A DNA stretch of 64,000 nt from Brevibacillus fortis (GTDB lineage: Bacteria; Bacillota; Bacilli; Brevibacillales; Brevibacillaceae), in assembly GCF_003013395.1 (NCBI RefSeq), contig NZ_PXZM01000011.1, positions 62,001 to 126,000 of the forward strand. The letters are read 5' to 3'. Below, piece after piece: positions 16,610-24,807 of the stretch (positions are counted from its first letter, which is position 1; the number at the start of each line of letters is the position of its first letter). The position numbers and the translations under genes were made by a program. The notes below the pieces were generated by a model. The model made no database searches. It saw nothing but the letters and a program-made list of their open reading frames with translations, and was not told the origin of the DNA.

Positions 16610-17629
16610 TTGAAAAAATCTGCCGATAGTGACAATAGCTCTTCCCATGTCTCTGATGATTCTACCCATATGGACAGTTCAGGTTTAGGGGGAAATGGTT
16701 CTCCCAAATATCATCAGGCAAATCCGGAATCGTTGTCAGAGGAAGCAAAACAAAAGGAACGTGTTTTCCGTAAAAAGCTGAATCAAGATGCCAGAGAGGT
16801 TATTTCCCATTCTATTCATAAAAAAGTAAAGCTCATTGTTCATCGCCCAGACTACGATCAGGAAAATCAACAGGAATATGTCCGTCTAAGCAAGGGGCTC
16901 ATGCCCATCGTACAAGAGATTGCCAGAAAGACACTTCCGTACTTGGAACATGAGGTGTCTTCTGAGTTTGCGAAGAATCGTTACTATGGCAGCAAATTTC
17001 AAGCTGACAGCGTTGCTTACAGGGATTACAGATATTTTGCCAAGAAACGTCCTCCAACTGAATCTCCGTCTCTTGTGGTTGGTCTAAGGTTGGATGAATC
17101 CGCATCGATGTCAGCTTATGGGAGATTAGAAGCAGCAAAACGAGCAGTAATCGCGGTGTATGAATATTGTCAACTTTGTCAGATTCCGATATTGATCTAC
17201 GGGGATACTGCGGATGTATCCAAGTTGGAGCAAATGTCGATCTTTGCATATGCCGACTTTGATAAAGCGGATACCAATGATCGGTTCAGGTTCATGAGGA
17301 TGCATGCCAGAAGTAATAATCGAGATGGAATGGCTCTTAGAATAATGGCAGAACGGTTAGCCGTCTCCCCCCAAAAGACAAAACTGTTGATTAGCATAAG
17401 TGACGGACAGCCTAAGGCAATGGACGATTATACGGGAAGTTATGCTGTGAAAGATATACAGCAGACCATACAGGAGTATGAGCGGAAAGGAATTACATTT
17501 CTTGCAGCCGCAATAGGTCAAGACAAGGATGTGATTAGTGAAATCTATGGGAAGGAAAGATTTTTGGATATTACTAATTTACATGAGTTTCCTGCAAGGC
17601 TAGTTCGGATCATCGCTCGGCATTTGTAG
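16610..17629 (+). CDS. VWA-domain protein, CobT/NorD-like
   Basis: The 339-residue protein ends in a von Willebrand factor A domain: MIDAS DESAS at 162-166, NNRDGMALR at 236-244 and SISDGQP with D265. This order matches VWA partners of MoxR ATPases (NorD, CbbO, cobaltochelatase CobT). The N-terminal 150 residues are acidic, Ser-rich, then basic-helical. The only start codon in frame is TTG 16610 behind GAGGAAAAGGG, but the frame stays open 36 codons further upstream, so a longer form made by frameshift from the MoxR gene is possible. It probably forms a complex with that ATPase. Confidence 0.85.
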   Translation: MKKSADSDNSSSHVSDDSTHMDSSGLGGNGSPKYHQANPESLSEEAKQKERVFRKKLNQDAREVISHSIHKKVKLIVHRPDYDQENQQEYVRLSKGLMPIVQEIARKTLPYLEHEVSSEFAKNRYYGSKFQADSVAYRDYRYFAKKRPPTESPSLVVGLRLDESASMSAYGRLEAAKRAVIAVYEYCQLCQIPILIYGDTADVSKLEQMSIFAYADFDKADTNDRFRFMRMHARSNNRDGMALRIMAERLAVSPQKTKLLISISDGQPKAMDDYTGSYAVKDIQQTIQEYERKGITFLAAAIGQDKDVISEIYGKERFLDITNLHEFPARLVRIIARHL

Positions 17630-17646
17630 TGTTTCATGAATCACTT

Positions 17647-17692
17647 AATAGAAAAGGCTTCGAGTGTAATCACTGGAAGCCTTTTCTATTTC
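17647..17692. terminator. Bidirectional terminator after the MoxR-VWA operon
   Basis: AATAGAAAAGGCTTC and GAAGCCTTTTCTATT form a long stem with T-rich ends on both strands, serving the operon from the left and the membrane-protein gene from the right. Confidence 0.82.
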
Positions 17693-17697
17693 GCATG

Positions 17698-18003
17698 TCA
17701 GCGCAGTTTATCGGCGTGCTTTGCAGCTTCCTGCTTGACGTAATCAATCAGCCCCAATTGAAAGCCCTCCTGTGTAAGGAGACGTTTGGCTTCATACGTA
17801 CTCGCATAGTAGGCTTGGACATGCGGATCGTTGTCCAGAACGTAACGACACGCCTGATCCAGAGACAACTCCTGGTACCAGTCTGCCTGTTTGATTTGGG
17901 CGACGAGATCCTCATAGGCCGGTTCTGGCTTTTTCCATGGATTCAAACGATGAATAATTTCACCAAGGATTGCAACAACGATTAGAATTCCGATTAAAAA
18001 CAT
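17698..18003 (-). CDS. Small single-pass membrane protein, unknown
   Basis: I place the start at ATG 18003, behind GAGGTGA, giving 101 residues; an upstream extension in the same frame has no site. The product begins with a hydrophobic helix (about residues 2-18, MFLIGILIVVAILGEII), then a soluble helical part rich in Gln, Tyr and acidic residues. It likely sits in the cell membrane with the C terminus in the cytoplasm. No family is recognised. Confidence 0.65.
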   Translation of the reverse strand: MFLIGILIVVAILGEIIHRLNPWKKPEPAYEDLVAQIKQADWYQELSLDQACRYVLDNDPHVQAYYASTYEAKRLLTQEGFQLGLIDYVKQEAAKHADKLR

Positions 18004-18159
18004 GGCTGTCACCTCAAAGGTTGGATCACTCTCATGGTACCACTCTCCTGAAGGCGCCGCCATGGGGAAGTCAGTCTGCTTGCAAAACAAGGAGAAAGCA
18101 GGCATGCTATATACTGTAAATAGAAAGGGCCCGATTACGTGGGAAAAGGAGGGCGCGAG

Positions 18160-18732
18160 ATGTTTCATCCGCTTGTTTTTGACAATATCAGGGTTGTGCT
18201 GGAAGGTGCGGTATACGACCGAGACTTCGAAGGGGCAATCACGATTACGAGCCGTTCGGATGTCATGGATATGGCTACATTCCATCGACTATTTCAGATC
18301 GAGTTCAAGCTAGCTGATCAACATGATCATACTGCAGCTACCCGTGCTGTGATGCAGCTTCGTACCCAGTTAGCTGATATTGCAGCTGAGCAGCTAGAAC
18401 AGCCGTTGACAGATCATATCGGATGTACGATTTGCATCCATTTTTACTTGCAGATGGAAAATTACAGAGATGTGCCCGCAGAAGCGAGAGAAATCACAGC
18501 GATTCTCAATGACATATGGGGGCAGCGTCCGTATATTACACAGAAGGTATCGGCAACGCTTGTGGAGCATCGAATCGATTGGCCACCGAAGGAAATAACC
18601 AATCAGGTGACGCTGGACTTTCATCGGAAAATTGATGAAGGTAATATCGATGACTTGAACGAATTAATCGATCATACGGTTCAGTCACTTCAAAAGCTGC
18701 AACTATACATGAATCAACAAGCGAAAAGGTAA
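18160..18732 (+). CDS. Conserved-looking soluble protein, unknown
   Basis: The start ATG 18160 lies 6 bp after AAAGGAGGG; the frame extends 7 codons further upstream but without a site. The 190-residue product is hydrophilic, mixed alpha/beta, with no membrane segment or catalytic signature that I recognise. It is divergent from the small membrane protein gene and precedes bioY, from which it is separated by a promoter and BirA operator. Function unknown. Confidence 0.7.
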   Translation: MFHPLVFDNIRVVLEGAVYDRDFEGAITITSRSDVMDMATFHRLFQIEFKLADQHDHTAATRAVMQLRTQLADIAAEQLEQPLTDHIGCTICIHFYLQMENYRDVPAEAREITAILNDIWGQRPYITQKVSATLVEHRIDWPPKEITNQVTLDFHRKIDEGNIDDLNELIDHTVQSLQKLQLYMNQQAKR

Positions 18733-18776
18733 GCGGATAGAACGGGGATTTACAAAAGGGCAGATGCGTATTATTA

Positions 18777-18811
18777 TTTTGTTAACCTTATAATATTTTT
18801 AGTTAACAAAA
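18777..18811 (+). promoter_or_regulatory. BirA-type biotin operator and -10 box before bioY
   Basis: TTTTGTTAACC and AGTTAACAAAA are mirror arms spaced as in Gram-positive biotin operators, with TATAAT (18789-18794) between them. Binding of BirA with biotinyl-AMP would block RNA polymerase and lower bioY expression when biotin is plentiful. Confidence 0.82.
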
Positions 18812-18826
18812 CGGAGGCTAATACGC

Positions 18827-19390
18827 ATGAGAAACGAACGCTTGAGATGGCTATTGCTCTCTGCCATCTTTGCTGCAATGACAGCGGTATTGTCGCAGGT
18901 GACTATTCCCTTGCCGTTGATTCCGATTACCGCGCAGACGTTAGCAGTAGGGCTGACAGCGACCATTTTAGGAAGGCGATACGGAACACTGGCTTTGGTT
19001 ATTTACGTTTTGCTCGGTGCAGTCGGATTGCCTGTATTCAGCGAGGCAAAAGGCGGATTGCAAATATTGGTCGGCAAATCCGGCGGGTACATATTCGGGT
19101 TTATTGCAACCGCTTATGTGACCGGACTTTACTTGGAGAAAACAAGATTCAACTTGAAAAATGCTATCATTGCCAATATCATTGGCATGTTTGTCACACT
19201 CGCTTTTGGTATGGTACAGCTCAAATACGTCATGGACATTCCATGGGATAAAGCTGTCGCTTTTGGTGTAACGCCTTTCCTCGTCGTAGGGGTTATCAAA
19301 GCAGTTCTGGCGTCTCTGATTGGCATCAAGGTACGCGAGCGACTGATTGCTTCTCGTCTGTTGCGCGCAGATCAACCTGTTACACGATAA
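18827..19390 (+). CDS. bioY: Biotin transporter BioY
   Basis: Substrate-binding S component for biotin uptake, which can work with an ECF module (EcfA/A'/T). The 187-residue hydrophobic protein has about six membrane helices. Family features are visible: TIPLPLIPITAQTLAVGL near residues 27-44, a GAVGLPVF motif and the SGGYIFGF segment. ATG 18827 follows ACGGAGG. A BirA-type operator overlaps the promoter, supporting the assignment and repression by biotin. No ecfAT genes are adjacent, as is usual for a stand-alone bioY. Confidence 0.95.
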   Translation: MRNERLRWLLLSAIFAAMTAVLSQVTIPLPLIPITAQTLAVGLTATILGRRYGTLALVIYVLLGAVGLPVFSEAKGGLQILVGKSGGYIFGFIATAYVTGLYLEKTRFNLKNAIIANIIGMFVTLAFGMVQLKYVMDIPWDKAVAFGVTPFLVVGVIKAVLASLIGIKVRERLIASRLLRADQPVTR

Positions 19391-19404
19391 TCAAAATGTT
19401 CTCG

Positions 19405-19436
19405 TAAGCCATCCGAAGTTCGGGTGGCTTTTTTTC
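19405..19436 (+). terminator. Terminator of bioY
   Basis: AAGCCATCCGAA and TTCGGGTGGCTT pair and are followed by seven Ts. Confidence 0.88.
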
Positions 19437-19500
19437 GCATAATCTCCTTATCGTGCCGGATACTATCAGTAGGATTTTGCATGTAAAAAGGAGGAGACGC

Positions 19501-20841
19501 ATGAATATCACGCTCACCGGCCCAAAAGGCCTTCCGATCTCAGGGAACTTGATGGCATTTCGCCGATCGCCGCTTCAGTTCATCCGCGAGGCAGTAGAGG
19601 AGCATGGGGAAGTCGTCCATTTTCGCTTTGGTCCTTCCCGTCATGTTTACCTGTTAACGAATCCGGATCACATCAAAGAGGTTTTGGTCAGCAAGCAAGC
19701 GCATTTTCGTAAAGGGAAAGCACTACAGTCTGCGCGACCTGTCGTAGGGGATGGAATTCTCACCAGTGAGGGAAAAAAGCATCTGCGACAACGGAGGCTT
19801 ATGCAGCCAGCTTTTCATCGAGAACGTATCGCCAGCTACGGAGAGGTGATGGTTCGGCAAGCAGTTGATCTCATGTCGGATTGGAAAACCGGGGAGCTGC
19901 GTGATATTCACTCGGACATGATGAAAGTAACCCTTGCGATCATTACGGAGACCATGTTCGGCAAAACCGTCAAGGAAGGTGCCGATCAAATTGGACATGC
20001 CATCGATGTCGGGTTGAAATACGTGGCGAACAAAAGCTCCTCTTTTATCGACATTCCTTTATCCGTACCTACCAAGAGCAATCGGGAGTTCCTAGAGTCG
20101 AGTGAGCTGCTGGATAAAACAATCTACTCCTTGATCGAGGCTCGTCGTAATAGTGAAGGAGAAGAGCACAAGGACTTGCTGGAGATGCTATTGGCTGCGC
20201 GTGATGAAGATGATGGGCAAGGAATGACAGACGAGCAGGTGCGCGACGAGGTCATGACCATTTTTGTAGCTGGGCATGAGACGACTGCGAATACCATGTC
20301 TTGGATTTTTTATTTACTGGCTACTTATCCCGAGGTAGAGAAAAAGCTGCATGACGAGCTATCAACAGTGCTGTGTGAAAAGCTGCCGACAGTCGAGGAC
20401 CTTTCCCAGCTGAAGTATACGAATCTCATTGTACAGGAAACGCTGAGGCTCTATCCGGCAGCCTGGACGATTAATCGGGAAGTGGTAGAAGAGGTTGAGA
20501 TCGGCGGTCACACGTACAAGCCTGGTGAAACACTGATGATGAGCCAATATGTCATGCACCGTAACCCATGCTATTATGAGCAGCCTGAGCAATTCATTCC
20601 AGAGCGTTTTGACAGCGACCTCTTAAAAAGAAATCCAGCTTATGCTTATTTCCCGTTTGGAGGTGGGCCGCGTGTTTGTATCGGGAACAACTTTGCTTTG
20701 ATGGAGGCAGCTTTGTTATTGGCGACGATCGCGCAACGATATCGACTACGAATGGCTGAACCGAATCAGGCAGTGGAGCCTGAGCCATTGGTCACCTTGC
20801 GTCCCAAGAACGGATTGCCGATGCGACTGGAAAAGAGATAG
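19501..20841 (+). CDS. Cytochrome P450
   Basis: Heme monooxygenase of 446 residues, counted from ATG 19501 behind AAGGAGGAG (an upstream in-frame ATG lacks a site). Key motifs are the oxygen-binding I-helix VAGHETTAN, the K-helix ETLRLYP (ExxR) and the heme loop FPFGGGPRVCIG with axial cysteine C393. No membrane anchor or fused reductase is present, so it is a soluble class I or II type needing separate redox partners, none of which is adjacent. The overall pattern resembles fatty-acid or xenobiotic hydroxylases (CYP4/CYP102-like heme domains); the substrate cannot be named. Confidence 0.93.
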   Translation: MNITLTGPKGLPISGNLMAFRRSPLQFIREAVEEHGEVVHFRFGPSRHVYLLTNPDHIKEVLVSKQAHFRKGKALQSARPVVGDGILTSEGKKHLRQRRLMQPAFHRERIASYGEVMVRQAVDLMSDWKTGELRDIHSDMMKVTLAIITETMFGKTVKEGADQIGHAIDVGLKYVANKSSSFIDIPLSVPTKSNREFLESSELLDKTIYSLIEARRNSEGEEHKDLLEMLLAARDEDDGQGMTDEQVRDEVMTIFVAGHETTANTMSWIFYLLATYPEVEKKLHDELSTVLCEKLPTVEDLSQLKYTNLIVQETLRLYPAAWTINREVVEEVEIGGHTYKPGETLMMSQYVMHRNPCYYEQPEQFIPERFDSDLLKRNPAYAYFPFGGGPRVCIGNNFALMEAALLLATIAQRYRLRMAEPNQAVEPEPLVTLRPKNGLPMRLEKR

Positions 20842-21007
20842 AAAAAAATGGAAAAAGGGGACAAAAAAAGAGGCATCTTATCAATACGGTTTCGCCGATT
20901 GTGTCAGATACCGAACTGGGGGTTATTTATCACTGAAAGCAACATGCTTACAAAAATTATTTTACTCGTAAAATATAAAGAAATAATTAACTGAGAATAA
21001 ATCTATA

Positions 21008-21036
21008 TAAAAAAGGGTAGCTTTTTCAAGCTACCC
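21008..21036 (-). terminator. Terminator of the two-component operon
   Basis: On the minus strand GGGTAGCTT-GAAA-AAGCTACCC is followed by TTTTTTA. The right arm overlaps the final codons of the histidine kinase gene. Confidence 0.85.
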
Positions 21037-22416
21037 GTGGAAGAAGGGGATGGTGAAGGAGAAGCTGCTTCCCATTCCCAATTCACTATTTACCATCAGA
21101 TCTCCGCCGTGAAGACGGACGATACTTTTGCAAATCGTCAAACCTAACCCTGTACCGCCACTGTTGCGATTTCGTGATTTTTCCGCCCTATAAAACTTGG
21201 TAAAAATCTTCGGCAAGTCTTCAGAGGAGATTCCTTCTCCTTTGTCGATCACAGTAAAAAGGACATGTCCTTCTCGCTGATCACATGTAAGATAAATGGA
21301 GCCATCCGGTTTGTTGTAGTGAATGGCGTTGTTCAACAAGTTTTCCATGACTCGGCGCAGCTTGGTCTCATCCGCTTCGATGTGTAGCTCATTGGAGATA
21401 CGCAGCTTCCATTGAAAAGTGAGGCCAGCCTCTTTGATTCTTGGCAAATAGTCCTCAATGATTCCTCTCAAGAAGCTTTTGACATGAATGCGGTTAATAT
21501 TGAGACGGACTTCGGAGCTTTGGGTGGTGAAGTCCTGTAGCTCATCCAGAAGCTTTTCCAAGTCAGTCGTTTTTACCTCGATTTTACTCATCTGCTTCTG
21601 TATTTTGGTCATATCCGTCACACGACCGGAGCCGATATAGGACGCATATCCCTTGATTGTGGTGAGAGGTGTGCGGAAGTCGTGGGCGATCGAAGCAATC
21701 ATTTCGGCCTGTCTTTCTTCCGCTAATCGAAGCTCATCAACCATATCCCCAAAATATCGAAAAAGTTGTCCAAACTCATCATGCGAGCGATACGTAAATG
21801 TCACCAGCCGTTTCCCTTCCTGGATTTCTTGGGTGACGCGCGATAATTCGTTCACGGGCCGCAATATCCAGCGAACGAACAAAGCGAGAAGAACCAATCC
21901 CACCAGACTAATGCTTCCGTAAATAAACCAAAGCATCATGGAAACCCCTGTGGTAGCCATCATGTCGTAATCATCTGTATAGAAATAAACAACGATCTCC
22001 CCTGTACGCGGTGGCTCCTGCTGAAAATGATACTCAGCTACCACTTTGAGATCATTTTGCTTGGCAGATTCGCCACGATTTGATGGGGAGGAAGAAGGCA
22101 TTTTCAAATTATAGGCGCGTGATGTTTTACTGTAGATCGTGTTTCCATTGGCATCCTTCACGAGCATGCGGTACATCACGTCGTCTGGCAACTGCTTATC
22201 AAGCTCCAAGCGTTCGACCGGGTCCTTGAAATTACTGACGAGAAGCAGTTGATTGAGCATGACCTTCTCTGCGGCTTCCTTCTCAGCCTGATACTGATTA
22301 TGACGGTCATTTTTGAGTTGACCGACAATAATGTCTTGAAAAACAAATTTGAACAACAAGATGTTGAGTGTGATCAAGGCAATGAAGGAGAGAAAAATTT
22401 TATTACGTAAGCTCAT
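21031..22416 (-). CDS. Sensor histidine kinase (HAMP, HisKA, HATPase)
   Basis: The 461-residue membrane kinase pairs with the response regulator encoded directly upstream (TAA followed by ATG, no gap). Order: membrane helix about 8-30, an extracellular sensor region (31-155), second helix about 157-183, HAMP (about 183-235), HisKA with phosphoacceptor H245 in SIAHDFRTPLT, and a HATPase_c domain with the G box GGTGLGL near the end. This is the PhoR/ResE-like class HPK1 layout. The signal is unknown; the extracellular domain contains no motif that I recognise. Confidence 0.92.
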   Translation of the reverse strand: MSLRNKIFLSFIALITLNILLFKFVFQDIIVGQLKNDRHNQYQAEKEAAEKVMLNQLLLVSNFKDPVERLELDKQLPDDVMYRMLVKDANGNTIYSKTSRAYNLKMPSSSPSNRGESAKQNDLKVVAEYHFQQEPPRTGEIVVYFYTDDYDMMATTGVSMMLWFIYGSISLVGLVLLALFVRWILRPVNELSRVTQEIQEGKRLVTFTYRSHDEFGQLFRYFGDMVDELRLAEERQAEMIASIAHDFRTPLTTIKGYASYIGSGRVTDMTKIQKQMSKIEVKTTDLEKLLDELQDFTTQSSEVRLNINRIHVKSFLRGIIEDYLPRIKEAGLTFQWKLRISNELHIEADETKLRRVMENLLNNAIHYNKPDGSIYLTCDQREGHVLFTVIDKGEGISSEDLPKIFTKFYRAEKSRNRNSGGTGLGLTICKSIVRLHGGDLMVNSELGMGSSFSFTIPFFHG

Positions 22417-23136
22417 TTAAAGCTTCTCCCCGATAAATACGTAGCCTGTCCCCCATTGTGTTTTAATGAACTGACGCTCTGTTTCCAACTTTTCACGGAG
22501 GTTTTTGATATGGACGGTCACTGTATTGAGCGAGCCATAACCATATCCCCATACACGGTCATAGATTTGCTCTCTTGTAAAGACGATACCCGCATTTTCT
22601 GCGAGGAATGTGAGCAGTTGAAATTCTTTCGTAGAGAGCTCGATCTTTTGATTGCATACATAAACGGAATACGTTTCTTTATGAATTTCCAGGTCCTTGA
22701 ATTTCAAAACGGTAATCGGAGAAGAGGCTGTTTCCTTCTCAGGCTGCTCTTCGGTATGTTTGCGAATACGCTCATAGCGACGCAGGTGGGCACGAATGCG
22801 AGCGAGCAGCTCTTCTGTATCAAAAGGCTTCGTGATGTAGTCGTCTGCGCCGATTTCGAAGCCGACTACCTTATCTACCGCTTTTCCTTTTGCACTGAGA
22901 AACAATATAGGCAAATCCCACTCACGGCGAATCTGCGAACAGAGCTCGTAGCCACTCATGTTGGGCATCATAATATCCAAAAGGATCAGATTGGGTCGCT
23001 CTCCTTGACTGAGCAGCGAGAGTGCATCTTCTCCGCTCTCCGCGGAGGAAACGGTGAAGCCCTCGTTCTCCAAAATGTCTTCTAGCAGTTCAATAATCTC
23101 CAGATTGTCATCGACAATTAAAATGTGATCTTTCAC
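22417..23136 (-). CDS. Response regulator, OmpR/PhoB family
   Basis: DNA-binding partner of the kinase encoded next. The receiver domain (1-118) has the acidic pocket D9-D10, phosphoacceptor D54 in ILLDIMMP, S81 and K103. A linker rich in Glu precedes a winged helix with STKEFQLLTFLAENAG, VWGYGYG and a C-terminal TGYVF hairpin (about 140-237). It starts at GTG 23136 after GGGGG and reads through to the kinase without a gap. Targets are unknown. Confidence 0.93.
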   Translation of the reverse strand: MKDHILIVDDNLEIIELLEDILENEGFTVSSAESGEDALSLLSQGERPNLILLDIMMPNMSGYELCSQIRREWDLPILFLSAKGKAVDKVVGFEIGADDYITKPFDTEELLARIRAHLRRYERIRKHTEEQPEKETASSPITVLKFKDLEIHKETYSVYVCNQKIELSTKEFQLLTFLAENAGIVFTREQIYDRVWGYGYGSLNTVTVHIKNLREKLETERQFIKTQWGTGYVFIGEKL

Positions 23137-23301
23137 CGGAACAACCCCCAGTTACTTCTATTAATAAGGAATACCATTCAAAGAATGGGTCTTGTCTATC
23201 ATAACATGGTTTGACCAGATCAGGGGAAGAAACCCCGTAAGTTATTAAGTTGTTCTAATATGTGAGGGTACCTCTTTAGACCAGGTACTAAATTTCGTCA
23301 G

Positions 23302-23335
23302 AAAAAGCCAGAGACGTTGTGTCCCTGGCTTTTAT
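23302..23335 (-). terminator. Terminator of the NlpC/P60 gene
   Basis: AAAGCCAGAGAC pairs with GTCCCTGGCTTT, followed on the minus strand by a T-run. Confidence 0.78.
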
Positions 23336-23350
23336 TATTTTGCCGAACGA

Positions 23351-23875
23351 CTATTTTTTAGCTGGTTTTTCCGGCAACGATGCAGCTTGCACCGCTTTTT
23401 CTTTTTTCGGAATTTCTGCTTTCGCTAGAACAGGAACGCTGAGACGCTTGGCGCCTACATAACGCTTGCTCCAGTAGTATGGATCGCTCAACTTGGTGTT
23501 GACGACTCCACGACCAGATTCCGAGTGCACGAATGTGCCGTCTCCAATGTAGATACCCACGTGAGAAATGCTGCGACCGTTCGTATTGAAGAACACGAGA
23601 TCGCCTGGCTGCAAATCTTTTCTGGCTACCTCTGTACCTAATTCGTACTGGGAAGCAGAATTGTGAGGCAGGTCTACACCTAACGCATCAAATACGTAGC
23701 GCGTGAAACCGGAGCAGTCAAAGCCCTTTTTGGACGTGCCGGAGGATTTGTAAGGGGTACCGTACAAGTCGCTGACTACCTCACCAAGAGTATCTTTACT
23801 CTCAGCAGCCTGTGCAGCGCCTGCCCCCATAGCAAGCAATCCAGCCATAAATAAAGATAAAACCACCTTGCGCAA
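23351..23875 (-). CDS. Secreted NlpC/P60 peptidoglycan endopeptidase
   Basis: Cysteine peptidase that cleaves peptide cross-links in the cell wall. The 174 residues start with a Sec signal peptide (1-24, ending AQAAES) followed by an NlpC/P60 domain with catalytic C54 (FDCSGFT), H105 (ISHVGIYIG) and a supporting H117 (FVHSES). The C terminus is a Lys/Pro/Ala-rich tail. No LysM or SH3 wall-binding domain is present. The start is TTG 23875, with AAGGGAG upstream. A c-di-AMP riboswitch precedes the gene, as commonly found for wall hydrolases of this kind. Confidence 0.92.
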   Translation of the reverse strand: MRKVVLSLFMAGLLAMGAGAAQAAESKDTLGEVVSDLYGTPYKSSGTSKKGFDCSGFTRYVFDALGVDLPHNSASQYELGTEVARKDLQPGDLVFFNTNGRSISHVGIYIGDGTFVHSESGRGVVNTKLSDPYYWSKRYVGAKRLSVPVLAKAEIPKKEKAVQAASLPEKPAKK

Positions 23876-23889
23876 AAGAAACTGCTCCC

Positions 23890-24005
23890 TTCGTGAGCCT
23901 ACGAGGTTAGCTGAAGGGTTCGGTCGAAAGGACGCCCTAGGCTGCTAGGAGTAGCAACCATTCACCCCAAAAACGTGGTTCCCCCGTTTCCGCCAAGCGG
24001 AATTC
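23890..24005 (-). promoter_or_regulatory. c-di-AMP riboswitch (ydaO/yuaA class)
   Basis: Reading the minus strand, the conserved blocks appear in order: CGGGGGAACCACG, TTGGGGTGAATGG, CTTTCGACCGAACCC and GTCAGCTAACCTCGTAGGC-like TCAGCTAACCTCGTAGGC. These match the ydaO/yuaA consensus core. It ends about 15 nt before the TTG start of the wall hydrolase; c-di-AMP binding is expected to turn expression off. Confidence 0.92.
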
Positions 24006-24338
24006 GGCTATTTTTCGATGTTTTTTTACACGCACTCTTACGAAGATTCTACGGCAGTCCTTTTTTTCCTTCTTTTTCATCTGTTCGTTCACATATTCGT
24101 CACATAAATGCCGTCAAATGCTGTAACGTTTTCGTTCGACAGTGCAAGTTTCCTTTCGACGCGAGCTTGTGCTGCTTTGCGGGACAGCTCGTCCGATTAG
24201 GGCAGGAAATTGTCTCCGTCCAAGGACGGAGGGAAAAACCAACCGCACGCCCGTTATGGGAAGCCTATACCGAGGGCTACAATAAGGGCATAACGTTCCA
24301 CAAGCACCACATGGAAAACGAATGGAGGTAAGCGAGTA
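24006..24338. other. Intergenic region between riboswitch and envelope-stress operon
   Basis: This 330-bp stretch should contain the divergent promoters of the wall hydrolase and the lia-like operon. I see one short perfect hairpin, CTCCGTC-CAAG-GACGGAG at 24214-24231, and no convincing gene. A clear LiaR box was not identified by eye. Confidence 0.4.
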
Positions 24339-24743
24339 ATGAGCGAACGGTCTGGTAAAGTTCTACTCGGGCTGGTTCTGCTGCTAGTCGGTGGGTTGGT
24401 TCTTCTGGATCTGGTGGGTATCGATATCGGAGATTTGCTCGGGTTCATCATTCCCGGCGTGATCATGATATACGGTGCCAAAAAGATCATGGGACAAACC
24501 GGTTCACGCTTTTGGGGAATCCTAGTCTTCCTATTCGGGTTCCTGATGTTGATTGGCAAGCTTGACCTACTGTTTCACGCGCTTCTGGCCATTGGGGTGA
24601 TTTATCTGGGATATCGCTTATTGCGTCCCAGTCAAGAACCCAAACAAGCGCCACCTACTTGGGAGCGTGAATGGGCACAAAAAGTATTAAAGGAAGATAC
24701 GCTGGACGCTTGGGAGAGAGATGTAAGAAGACGCCCACAATAA
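24339..24743 (+). CDS. LiaI-like small membrane protein
   Basis: First gene of a Lia-type envelope-stress operon. The 134-residue protein has an N-terminal block of about four closely spaced hydrophobic helices (8-95), resembling the LiaI/LiaF transmembrane region, and a soluble charged tail with several Trp and Arg residues. LiaI anchors or recruits the PspA-like LiaH to the membrane in Bacillus. ATG 24339 follows GGAGGTAAGCG. It precedes the PspA/LiaH gene by 64 bp. The longer soluble tail makes the exact orthology uncertain. Confidence 0.78.
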   Translation: MSERSGKVLLGLVLLLVGGLVLLDLVGIDIGDLLGFIIPGVIMIYGAKKIMGQTGSRFWGILVFLFGFLMLIGKLDLLFHALLAIGVIYLGYRLLRPSQEPKQAPPTWEREWAQKVLKEDTLDAWERDVRRRPQ

Positions 24744-24807
24744 CGCCTATGTCGCAAGAGTCTTTTGGATGAACAATATGATGTGATATGATGAGGAGGA
24801 AAAAATA

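Noticed and set aside
17698-18285. 195-codon reading of the small membrane protein
   Set aside because: The first 94 codons lack a ribosome binding site and overlap the divergent gene's promoter; ATG 18003 has GAGGTGA and begins with the membrane helix.
20842-21007. Possible small gene or regulator between the P450 and the histidine kinase
   Set aside because: The 165 bp are A-rich, with no frame longer than a few codons behind a ribosome binding site and no stable hairpin apart from the kinase terminator.
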